Assembly: GCF_003460505.1 (NCBI RefSeq)
Contig: NZ_QTVG01000007.1
Coordinates: forward strand, 194,019-258,018
Length of the DNA stretch: 64,000 nucleotides
Origin: Eubacterium sp. AF36-5BH
GTDB taxonomy: Bacteria > Bacillota > Clostridia > Lachnospirales > Lachnospiraceae
Direction: 5' to 3'
A program made the position numbers and the translations under genes. Positions 54,199 to 64,000 of this stretch are shown piece by piece (the stretch's first letter is position 1; the number at the start of each line of letters is the position of its first letter). The notes under the pieces are model-generated. The model did not search any database and was not told the DNA's origin. It worked only from the letters and a program-made list of their open reading frames with translations.

Positions 54199-55286
54199 TG
54201 ATTGTAAAAAAAGTAGAATTAAGTAATTTTAGAAATTACAAATTATTGAAACTTGATTTAGATGAAAAAACAAATATTTTATATGGCAACAATGCCCAGG
54301 GAAAAACAAATATATTAGAATCAATATATGTTTGCAGCACTACAAAGTCTCATAGAACTAATAGGGACGCTGAATTAATTAACTTAGATTCAGGTGAGGC
54401 ACACATTAAGTTATATTTGGAAAAGAACAACAGGGAACAGAGAATAGATATTCATTTGCGCAAGAATAAAACAAAGGGTATTGCCATAAATGGAATACCA
54501 ATAAAAAAGGCAAGTGAACTTTTTGGGCTTTTTAATGTTGTTATTTTTTCTCCAGAGGATTTGGAAATTATCAAGAAAGGTCCATCGGAGAGAAGAAAGT
54601 TCGTAGATATGGAATTGTGCCAGTTAGACAAAATATATGTTTATAATTTAACCAACTATAACAAAATTATTGCTCAAAGAAATAAATTATTAAAAGATAT
54701 TTATTTTAAACCAGAACTAAAGCAGACACTTGATGTTTGGGATGGACAATTAGCACAGTATGGTTCAAAAATTATTGAAAGAAGAACCAACTTTATAGAA
54801 AAAATAAACGAGATAATTAAACCAATACACAAACAACTTACAGGTGGATTGGAAGATATTAATATTGTTTATAACAAAAATTGTGAGGCAGAAGATTTAT
54901 TAAGGCAACTTGAAGAAAACAGAGACAGAGATATTAAGTATAAGTCAACATCCATTGGTCCACATAAAGATGATTTGTTATTTTTTAATGACGACAAGAA
55001 TATCAGAATTTATGGAAGTCAGGGACAGCAAAGAACAATTGCTTTATCTCTAAAGTTAGCAGAATTAGAGTTAGTAAAGAATCTAATAAATGATACACCG
55101 GTATTGTTACTTGATGATGTTTTGTCGGAACTTGATTCAGAGAGACAAAATCATTTACTTAACAGCATTGATGATATTCAAACTATTATTACATGTACCG
55201 GGTTAGATGAATTTATAGAAAACAGATTTAAAATAAATAAGGTTTTCCAGGTAACAGAAGGAAAAGTAGAAGAAAAGACAGTTTAA
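54198..55286 (+). CDS. recF: DNA repair ATPase RecF
   Basis: This 362-residue SMC-like ATPase has Walker A YGNNAQGKTNILE near residue 32, the ABC signature YGSQGQQRTIALSLKLAE, and Walker B PVLLLDDVLSELD. It loads RecA at gaps. It is translationally coupled to the S4 gene. Confidence 0.97.
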   Translation: MIVKKVELSNFRNYKLLKLDLDEKTNILYGNNAQGKTNILESIYVCSTTKSHRTNRDAELINLDSGEAHIKLYLEKNNREQRIDIHLRKNKTKGIAINGIPIKKASELFGLFNVVIFSPEDLEIIKKGPSERRKFVDMELCQLDKIYVYNLTNYNKIIAQRNKLLKDIYFKPELKQTLDVWDGQLAQYGSKIIERRTNFIEKINEIIKPIHKQLTGGLEDINIVYNKNCEAEDLLRQLEENRDRDIKYKSTSIGPHKDDLLFFNDDKNIRIYGSQGQQRTIALSLKLAELELVKNLINDTPVLLLDDVLSELDSERQNHLLNSIDDIQTIITCTGLDEFIENRFKINKVFQVTEGKVEEKTV

Positions 55287-55290
55287 CTGA

Positions 55291-57237
<1,947 letters not shown>

Positions 57238-57249
57238 GAGGAACATTAA

Positions 57250-59778
57250 GTGGACGATAAGATATTTGATAGAATTCATGAAGTAGACTTAAAGGAAACA
57301 ATGGAAACCTCTTATATTGATTACGCCATGAGTGTAATCGCAGCAAGAGCTCTTCCTGATGTTAGAGATGGTTTGAAGCCGGTACAAAGACGTGTACTTT
57401 ATTCAATGGTTGAACTTAACAACGGACCTGACAAGCCACACAGAAAGTGTGCCCGTATCGTTGGTGATACAATGGGTAAATTCCATCCACATGGTGATAG
57501 TTCAATTTACGGAGCATTAGTAAATATGGCTCAGGACTGGAGCACAAGATATCCATTAGTTGATGGTCACGGAAACTTTGGTTCAGAAGATGGTGACGGC
57601 GCTGCCGCAATGCGTTATACAGAGGCACGTCTTAGCAAGATTTCCATGGAAATGGTTAGAGATATCAACAAAGATACTGTAGAATTTATACCTAACTTTG
57701 ATGAGACGGAAAAGGAACCTTCAGTATTACCTGCAAGATATCCAAACCTTCTCGTTAATGGTACAAGTGGTATTGCCGTAGGTATGGCTACTAGTATTCC
57801 ACCTCACAATTTAGCTGAAACAATTAATGCAATCGTTAAGATTATTGATAACAGAGTTCAGGAAAACAGAGACACTGAAATTGAAGAAATCATGGAAATT
57901 GTAAAAGGACCTGATTTTCCAACAGGTGCTACAATTCTTGGTAGAAAAGGAATTGAAGAAGCTTACAGAACAGGTCGTGGAAAAATAAAAACGCGTGCAG
58001 TCTCTGAAATTGAAACAATGGATAATGGTAAGAGCAGAATTGTTGTTACTGAACTTCCATACATGGTAAATAAAGCAAAACTTGTTGAAAAGATTGCAAG
58101 TTTAGTAAAAGAAAAGCGAATTGATGGTATCACTGACCTTCGTGACGAATCAGATCAGGAAGGTACACGTGTAGTTATTGAAGTGCGTCGTGATGCAAAT
58201 GCAAATGTAATTTTAAATCAGTTGTATAAACATACACAGTTACAGGATTCATTTGGTGTAATAATGCTTGCGTTAGTAAACGGAGAACCAAAAGTTCTTA
58301 ATTTACTTCAGATGTTAGATGAATATTTAAAACACCAGAAGGATGTTGTTACACGTCGTACAAAATTTGAATTAAATAAAGCTGAAGAACGTGCTCATAT
58401 TATTGAGGGCTTATTAATTGCACTTGATAATATTGATGAAGTTATTCAGATTGTTAGAAATTCAAGAACAACAGCAGATGCCAAGGCAAAATTATCTGAA
58501 AGATTTGGTTTATCAGATGCTCAGGCACAGGCTATTGTTGATATGAGAATCAGACAGTTAACAGGTTTAGCAAGAGAAGACCTTGAAAATGAATACAAGG
58601 AATTAATGGAAAAGATAGCTTACTTAAAGTCTATACTTGCAGATGAAAATAAACTTTTAACTGTTATTAAAGAAGAAATTGAAATTGTCAGAGACAAGTT
58701 CGGTGATGATAGAAGAACAAAGATCGGTATCGACATTGATATGGACGATGAAGATTTAATTCCTGAAGAAGATACAGTTATTGTAATGACTAATTTAGGC
58801 TACATAAAGAGAATGACTGTGGATAACTTTAAGGCACAGAACCGTGGTGGTAAGGGTATTAAGGGAATGCAAACTATAAATGATGATTTTATGAAAGACA
58901 TGTTTATGGTTTCAACTCACGACTATATTTTATTCCTTACAAATACAGGTCGTATATACAAATTAAAAGGCTACGAAATTCCGGAAGCAGGAAGAACTGC
59001 CAGAGGCATGGCTATTGTAAACTTATTACAGCTACAGCCTGGAGAAAAGATTTCTGCAATGGTCCAGATGAGAGAATTTGAAGATAACAAGTATCTCATT
59101 ATGGCTACAAAGAATGGAACAATTAAGAAAACACCTATTAATGCATATACTAATATTCGTAAGAGTGGTATACAGGCTATAACTTTACGTGAAGGTGATG
59201 AATTAATTGATGTGACAATATCAGATAACACACATAACATTATGCTTGTTACAAAGAATGGTCAGGGAATTAAGTTCCGTGAAACAGACGTTAGAGAAAC
59301 AGGTCGTTCAGCAATGGGTGTTAGAGGTATTGAACTTAAAGGTAACGATGAAGTTATCTCAATGCAAATTGACACAGAAGGAGAATATATTCTTATTGTT
59401 TCAGCAAACGGAATGGGTAAACGTACACCATTTACTGAATTCAAATTACAGAATCGTGGCGGTAAAGGTGTTAAGTGCTACAAGATTACAGAAAAAACAG
59501 GTGAAGTTGTTGGAGCAAAGGCTGTTAATGATGGCAACGAAATAATGATGATTACGAACGAAGGTATTGTAATCAGAATGTTTGTAGATGATATTTCAGT
59601 TTTAGGTAGAGTAACTTTAGGCGTTAAGCTTATGAATACCGGAAACAAAGATGATATTGTCGTTGCAAGCATTACAAAAGTAAAAGAAAGTGTAACTCAG
59701 GCAGATGCAGAAGAAGCTGAAAGATTAGAGGCTGAAAATTCAGAAGAAACAGATGAAGAAAATTCTGAAAATGAATAA
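57250..59778 (+). CDS. gyrA: DNA gyrase subunit A
   Basis: This 842-residue protein starts at GTG, with AGGAGG 8 nt upstream and 12 bp after gyrB. It has the breakage-reunion domain with catalytic Tyr in [12 protein letters not shown] and six C-terminal beta-pinwheel blades with the GyrA box [10 protein letters not shown]. The quinolone region reads [17 protein letters not shown]: the Ser equivalent to E. coli S83 is kept, while the position of D87 is Gly. The tail is very acidic (about 25 residues). Confidence 0.98.
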   Translation: MDDKIFDRIHEVDLKETMETSYIDYAMSVIAARALPDVRDGLKPVQRRVLYSMVELNNGPDKPHRKCARIVGDTMGKFHPHGDSSIYGALVNMAQDWSTRYPLVDGHGNFGSEDGDGAAAMRYTEARLSKISMEMVRDINKDTVEFIPNFDETEKEPSVLPARYPNLLVNGTSGIAVGMATSIPPHNLAETINAIVKIIDNRVQENRDTEIEEIMEIVKGPDFPTGATILGRKGIEEAYRTGRGKIKTRAVSEIETMDNGKSRIVVTELPYMVNKAKLVEKIASLVKEKRIDGITDLRDESDQEGTRVVIEVRRDANANVILNQLYKHTQLQDSFGVIMLALVNGEPKVLNLLQMLDEYLKHQKDVVTRRTKFELNKAEERAHIIEGLLIALDNIDEVIQIVRNSRTTADAKAKLSERFGLSDAQAQAIVDMRIRQLTGLAREDLENEYKELMEKIAYLKSILADENKLLTVIKEEIEIVRDKFGDDRRTKIGIDIDMDDEDLIPEEDTVIVMTNLGYIKRMTVDNFKAQNRGGKGIKGMQTINDDFMKDMFMVSTHDYILFLTNTGRIYKLKGYEIPEAGRTARGMAIVNLLQLQPGEKISAMVQMREFEDNKYLIMATKNGTIKKTPINAYTNIRKSGIQAITLREGDELIDVTISDNTHNIMLVTKNGQGIKFRETDVRETGRSAMGVRGIELKGNDEVISMQIDTEGEYILIVSANGMGKRTPFTEFKLQNRGGKGVKCYKITEKTGEVVGAKAVNDGNEIMMITNEGIVIRMFVDDISVLGRVTLGVKLMNTGNKDDIVVASITKVKESVTQADAEEAERLEAENSEETDEENSENE

Positions 59779-59798
59779 TTCAAAATGCCAAATGTTTG

Positions 59799-59829
59799 AA
59801 AAGAAGCGGCATTATGTCGCTTCTTTTTT
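59799..59829 (+). terminator. Terminator after gyrA
   Basis: AAAAGAAGCG (59799-59808) pairs with CGCTTCTTTT (59818-59827), followed by T-rich sequence. Confidence 0.9.
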
Positions 59830-59988
59830 GAAATACAAAATAAAAACACACATAATTAAATTAACAATGTATTATTAAACTTCTAAACTAAGCTATTTAT
59901 AATCGTTTGATAATTATAATGTTAATTAAAACTAATAACTATTAAGTTTTTTCAAGGGAATGTTAATAACAAAGGAGAATTACATAAA

Positions 59989-60831
59989 ATGAGAGAGGTC
60001 CATTCAGAAGAAATAACCAAAAATATAAAGGAAATGTGTATAGAAGCAAATCATTTCCTATCACCTGATATGAAAAAAGTATTTGATAATGCAAGAAAAA
60101 ATGAAAAATCACCATTAGGATGTCAGATTCTTGAGCAATTAGATGAAAACCTGAAAATTGCAGGTGAGGACATGATACCAATCTGTCAGGATACAGGCAT
60201 GGCAGTTGTTTTTATTGAAATTGGTCAGGACGTACATATTGTAGGCGAGAATATTGAAGATGCAATTAATCAGGGAGTTAGAGAAGGATACGTGGATGGA
60301 TTTTTAAGAAAATCAGTAGTAAAAGATCCAATTTTAAGAGAAAACACAAAGGATAATACTCCGGCGGTAATCCATTACAGCATCGTACCTGGCGAAAATG
60401 TGAAAATAACAATTGCACCAAAAGGTTTTGGAAGCGAAAACATGAGTAGAGTATTTATGTTAAAACCTGCCGACGGAATAGAAGGTGTAAAAAATGCTGT
60501 CCTTACAGCAGTAAAAGATGCAGGTCCAAATGCATGTCCGCCGATGGTAGTAGGTGTAGGCGTGGGTGGAACTTTTGAAAAGTGTGCAATTTTGGCTAAA
60601 AAAGCTTTAGCACGTCCAGCCGACAGTAGCTCTAAAATTCCATACGTAAAAGAAATGGAAGAAGAGTTGTTAACTAAAATAAACAAATTAGGTATTGGTC
60701 CGGGAGGCTTAGGTGGAACTCAGACAGCACTTGCTGTAAATGTGGAAACATATCCTACACATATTGCAGGTTTACCAGTTGCAATAAATATTTGCTGTCA
60801 TGTAAACAGACACGTAACAAGAACAATATAA
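59989..60831 (+). CDS. Fumarate hydratase, class I, alpha subunit
   Basis: This 280-residue subunit of the oxygen-sensitive 4Fe-4S fumarase interconverts fumarate and malate. Cluster Cys candidates lie in MIPICQDTGMAV, NACPPMVVGVGVGGTFEKC and INICCHVNRH. A related L-tartrate dehydratase shares this fold, so substrate choice is by analogy. AAGGAG precedes the ATG, and the beta subunit follows. Confidence 0.94.
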   Translation: MREVHSEEITKNIKEMCIEANHFLSPDMKKVFDNARKNEKSPLGCQILEQLDENLKIAGEDMIPICQDTGMAVVFIEIGQDVHIVGENIEDAINQGVREGYVDGFLRKSVVKDPILRENTKDNTPAVIHYSIVPGENVKITIAPKGFGSENMSRVFMLKPADGIEGVKNAVLTAVKDAGPNACPPMVVGVGVGGTFEKCAILAKKALARPADSSSKIPYVKEMEEELLTKINKLGIGPGGLGGTQTALAVNVETYPTHIAGLPVAINICCHVNRHVTRTI

Positions 60832-60904
60832 TTAAAGACTAATATACTTTAGCGAATAGAATCAAAGCTTATTAGATGTAATAATAGTTTTAAAGGAGAA
60901 TTAA

Positions 60905-61456
60905 ATGGACAATAATATAAAAGCTCCAATTTCTGATGAAGTTGCAAAAGAATTAAGAGCAGGAGATTATGTATATATAACAGGAACTATTTACACTGCA
61001 AGAGATGCTGCACACAAAAGAATGTGGGAAGCATTAGAAAAAGGCGAGCAGTTACCAATTGAAATGAACAACAATATTATTTATTATATGGGACCATCAC
61101 CGGCAAGAGAAGGCAGACCAATTGGTTCAGCCGGTCCTACAACGGCAAGTAGAATGGATAAGTATGCCCCTAAGCTTTTGGATTTAGGTTTAAAAGGCAT
61201 GATTGGAAAAGGCAAACGTTCAAAAGAAGTAATTGACGCAGTAGTAAGAAATAATTGTGTATACTTTGCTGCAGTAGGTGGAGCAGGTGCAATTTTATCA
61301 AAATCCATAAAGAAAAGTGAAGTTGTAGCTTATGACGATTTAGGAACAGAGGCTATAAGAAAACTTTATGTGGAAAATTTTCCTGCAATAGTTGTAATTG
61401 ACAGCGAAGGAAATAACTTATACGAAACAGCTATAGAAGAATATAAAGAAATCTAA
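60905..61456 (+). CDS. Fumarate hydratase, class I, beta subunit
   Basis: This 183-residue subunit has the swivelling beta domain: GTIYTARDAAHKRMWEALEKG, YMGPSPAREGRPIGSAGPTT and AVGGAGAILSKSIKK are family signatures. It is encoded 73 bp after the alpha subunit with its own AAGGAG site and completes the enzyme. A two-subunit fumarase is usual in anaerobic Firmicutes. Confidence 0.95.
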   Translation: MDNNIKAPISDEVAKELRAGDYVYITGTIYTARDAAHKRMWEALEKGEQLPIEMNNNIIYYMGPSPAREGRPIGSAGPTTASRMDKYAPKLLDLGLKGMIGKGKRSKEVIDAVVRNNCVYFAAVGGAGAILSKSIKKSEVVAYDDLGTEAIRKLYVENFPAIVVIDSEGNNLYETAIEEYKEI

Positions 61457-61576
61457 GGGCAGTAGCAACTACAAAAAAGTGTAATTATTATTGGAATATT
61501 TTGACATTAAAAATATTGTTAAAGATAATAACCAGTATAATAATCAGCATAATAATAAAAAGAATGGAACATATTC

Positions 61577-62290
61577 ATGAAAGTAAATAGAATTGCATAT
61601 TTAGTAACACGAAGATTTTATAAAGTTCCCTGGCTTTTTCATCAAATAAAATTAGCCGGCAAAGAGAACAAATACACAATTGATGAAAGATACAAAAAGG
61701 TTCACGATGTATGTCACAGAGTAAATAAATATGCTCATGTAAACATAACATGCACAGGACTTGAAAATCTTCCAAAAGAAAACGGATACATCTTAACACC
61801 AAATCATCAGGGCTTATTTGACGTCCTGCTTATTTGTGATACACATGAAAGACCAACATCTTTTGTAATTAGAAAAGATTTGGAAGACGTAATCTTGCTA
61901 AAGCAGGTAATAAAAGCACTTGATGCAAAAGCATTGGACAGAGATGACCCACGTCAGGCAATGAAAATAATAAAAGAAATGACAGAAGGAATAAAACAAG
62001 GCAGAAACTATATAATATTTCCTGAAGGAACAAGAAGCAAAAACGGAAATATACCGGGAGATTTTAAAGGTGGTTCTTTTAAAAGTGCCACAAAAGCCAA
62101 AGCTCCAATTGTTCCGGTAGCACTTATAGACTCTTTCAAACCTTTTGACATAAAAGATACATCAGAAGTAGATGTGCAAATTCATTACCTTGAGCCTTTA
62201 TATTATGACGACTACAAAGACTTAACAACAGTGGAAATTGCAAAAACAGTTAAGGAAAGAATAGAAGCAAAGATAAAAGAGTGTGTATAG
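61577..62290 (+). CDS. plsC: 1-acyl-sn-glycerol-3-phosphate acyltransferase
   Basis: This 237-residue membrane-associated acyltransferase makes phosphatidic acid. The HX4D catalytic motif is NHQGLFD near residue 75, and the acceptor-binding motif is FPEGTRSKNG near 151. The hydrophobic membrane anchor usual at the N-terminus is weak. It has no strong ribosome-binding site in front of the ATG. Confidence 0.92.
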   Translation: MKVNRIAYLVTRRFYKVPWLFHQIKLAGKENKYTIDERYKKVHDVCHRVNKYAHVNITCTGLENLPKENGYILTPNHQGLFDVLLICDTHERPTSFVIRKDLEDVILLKQVIKALDAKALDRDDPRQAMKIIKEMTEGIKQGRNYIIFPEGTRSKNGNIPGDFKGGSFKSATKAKAPIVPVALIDSFKPFDIKDTSEVDVQIHYLEPLYYDDYKDLTTVEIAKTVKERIEAKIKECV

Positions 62291-62324
62291 AAATTTACAA
62301 AGAGTTGAAAAAGAAAAATAGTGT

Positions 62325-62353
62325 TTGACAAATAAAAACACCTATATTATAAT
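62325..62353 (+). promoter_or_regulatory. Promoter of tRNA-Ser
   Basis: Consensus TTGACA (62325-62330) and TATAAT (62348-62353) have an exact 17-bp spacer. Confidence 0.9.
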
Positions 62354-62404
62354 AACAAATGCACTGCGAAGTGCGTAATTAAATACTGATAAATAATCAG
62401 GCAA

Positions 62405-62492
62405 GGAGAAGTACTCAAGTGGCTGAAGAGGCGCCCCTGCTAAGGGTGTAGGTCGTTTGCGCGGCGCGAGGGTTCAAATCCCTCCTTCTCCG
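62405..62492 (+). tRNA. tRNA-Ser (anticodon GCT)
   Basis: Acceptor GGAGAAG/CTTCTCC, anticodon loop CTGCTAA (GCT), a long variable arm as in class II tRNAs, and T-arm with GGTTCAAATCC; discriminator G. CCA is not encoded. Confidence 0.95.
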
Positions 62493-62495
62493 TTT

Positions 62496-62525
62496 AAAGC
62501 TCAGACAGTTTTGTCTGAGCTTTTT
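62496..62525 (+). terminator. Terminator of tRNA-Ser
   Basis: AAAGCTCAGAC pairs with GTCTGAGCTTT, followed by T's. Confidence 0.92.
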
Positions 62526-62577
62526 ACATATAATAAAATTTATAAATATAAAAAATGATATTTGTTTAGGAGAAAAA

Positions 62578-63411
62578 ATGAAAAAAATTTTATGCTCTAC
62601 AGGAGCATTAATAGGAATGCCTAATAATCGTGATTTTTCATTAATAAAAAAATGTGTGCCAAACATAAATAGTGATGGATTTGAATTTATGATGTATAGC
62701 ACATGGTATGACAAGGTTCCTAATTTATTGAAAGAATTAAAAAAATGTGAAACTGAATTTCCAGTTATGCACTGCGAAAAGCACATAGGCGAAGATTTAG
62801 GAAAAAATGCAGACGGTAATTTTTATACAGCCAAAGAAAAATTCAAAGTAAATTGTAAAATTGCAAATGAAATCGGTGCAAAAAGAATGGTAATGCATCT
62901 ATGGGATGGAATATATTCAGATACTACAATAGAAAATAACATAAAAGGCTATGGAGAATTAATAAAAATAGCTGAAGAAAATGAAATAGATTTATACATA
63001 GAAAATGTAGTTTGCAATCACCATGATCCATTAAGTAATTGGAAGAGACTACTTAATGAATATCCTGATGCAAAATTAATATTTGATACGAAAATGGCAG
63101 CTTTCCATAATCAAATGGAAGACATATATGAAAATCAAAATAAAAAATTATGGGAAAACAACATAAAGCATTTACATATAAATGATTATAATGGCGGTTA
63201 TATGGAGTGGAGCAAACTTAAAACATTACCTGTAGGTGAGGGCATTGTGAACTTTAACAAATTTTTTGATTTCATAAACAACATTGGATACAAAGGAGAC
63301 TATACAATAGAATCTACAGCATTCCAAAAAGATGGCTCCATAGATTTTGATATGTTAAACCGAAATATATCAAAAGTAAGAAGTTATATAAAGAATAAAA
63401 AAGATATTTGA
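62578..63411 (+). CDS. Sugar phosphate isomerase/epimerase-like TIM barrel
   Basis: This 277-residue protein of the AP-endonuclease-2/xylose-isomerase-like TIM barrel superfamily has the metal-binding pattern HCEKHIGED, RMVMHLWDG, DLYIENVV, KLIFDTKMA, HLHINDYNGG and the final YTIESTA. This suggests a metal-dependent isomerase or epimerase, but the substrate is unknown. It lies between tRNA-Ser and the rRNA operon with TAGGAG before the ATG. Confidence 0.85.
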   Translation: MKKILCSTGALIGMPNNRDFSLIKKCVPNINSDGFEFMMYSTWYDKVPNLLKELKKCETEFPVMHCEKHIGEDLGKNADGNFYTAKEKFKVNCKIANEIGAKRMVMHLWDGIYSDTTIENNIKGYGELIKIAEENEIDLYIENVVCNHHDPLSNWKRLLNEYPDAKLIFDTKMAAFHNQMEDIYENQNKKLWENNIKHLHINDYNGGYMEWSKLKTLPVGEGIVNFNKFFDFINNIGYKGDYTIESTAFQKDGSIDFDMLNRNISKVRSYIKNKKDI

Positions 63412-63596
63412 TAAATGTTTTGTAAATATAAAACTAATAATAGAAGATAAATTGATAATGAATAAAAAATTAAGAAGATTAAAACAGTTAAAAATTTAAA
63501 AGCACACCAATACAAGCTAAAGAGCTACTAAACAGGCATTGAATAGAGCCTGAATAGAGATAAATTAAAAAAAATGAAAAAAAATGAAAAAAGTTG

Positions 63597-63625
63597 TTGA
63601 CAGGTGTATCCAAAGATGGTAGTAT
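63597..63625 (+). promoter_or_regulatory. rRNA promoter P1
   Basis: TTGACA (63597-63602), a 17-bp spacer and TAGTAT (63620-63625), preceded by an A-rich tract that could act as an UP element. Confidence 0.8.
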
Positions 63626-63709
63626 ATCTCATGCACTCGCAAAGAGTGGGTGCCAAACAACTTAAATCTGTTAGTCGACAGAAAAAACTTTAAAAAAATA
63701 AAAAAGTTG

Positions 63710-63738
63710 TTGACAAACATAAATAAGTATGTTAAATT
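63710..63738 (+). promoter_or_regulatory. rRNA promoter P2
   Basis: TTGACA (63710-63715), a 17-bp spacer and TAAATT (63733-63738), also preceded by an A-rich tract. The AAAAAGTTGTTGACA context is the same as in P1, so the two are duplicates 113 bp apart. Confidence 0.8.
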
Positions 63739-63911
63739 AATATGGCTGTTGAAAAACAGCAAACAAGAACATTGATAATTGAACAGCAACCATCCCTGAA
63801 AATTCAAAATAAATTTTCAGAGCGAACATTGTTAAATGAGTAATCATTAACGATTTCCAAAACAAACAGTAATGGATGAATGGCTAACGTCATTCTGACA
63901 GAACAAACACT

Positions 63912-64000
<89 letters not shown>

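Overview
The window is AT-rich chromosomal DNA of a Firmicute, most likely a Lachnospiraceae (Clostridium cluster XIVa) member. It contains the replication origin: rpmH-rnpA-yidD-yidC-jag-mnmE-mnmG-rsmG-parA-parB run leftwards from oriC, and dnaA-dnaN-S4-recF-gyrB-gyrA run rightwards. Other support for the placement is the bacterial V-type ATPase operon, the parB-linked DUF4446 gene and the start of a 16S rRNA gene at the right edge. I cannot name the genus.

Positions 1-20,250 are an accessory region on the minus strand. A 2,633-residue secreted RHS/YD-repeat protein ends in a 230-residue zinc phospholipase C/HET-C-like domain. Three paralogous secreted leucine-rich-repeat genes follow it: one intact and next to the RHS gene, one cut short by a TAG, one broken by a frameshift and a deletion. 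Then come a membrane protein, a lipoprotein and a 61-residue membrane protein. Upstream lie two AgrC/AgrA-like two-component operons without agrB or agrD. Each has a matching leader: a tandem LytTR box, a TTTACA promoter, a 5' hairpin, and a 13-codon aromatic-rich ORF whose ribosome-binding site lies in the hairpin. The same LytTR box type sits before the RHS promoter, so system A probably controls both itself and the toxin. A second box type precedes system B, a 61-residue membrane protein gene and the distant LytTR/LiaF-like pair near 39 kb. The island abuts a tRNA-Lys gene, and a broken copy of that tRNA's 3' half lies 3.5 kb away.

Positions 20.5-33.7 kb lie on the plus strand: an AI-2E-family permease, the nine-gene V-ATPase operon, a D-Ala-D-Ala carboxypeptidase, and a tyrosine-recombinase-like protein that has lost its catalytic residues. 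trmB is convergent within this block. Positions 33.9-39.8 kb hold an exonuclease, tRNA-Arg, serS, a phosphotransferase-like gene, a LytTR/LiaF-like regulatory pair and DUF4446. A family of structured intergenic repeats (three copies) recurs between 33 and 48 kb.

Positions 40-60 kb are the conserved origin region, with four perfect parS sites and clustered TTATTAACA-type DnaA boxes. Positions 60-64 kb carry two-subunit fumarase, plsC, tRNA-Ser, a sugar-isomerase-like TIM barrel, tandem rRNA promoters and the 16S 5' end.
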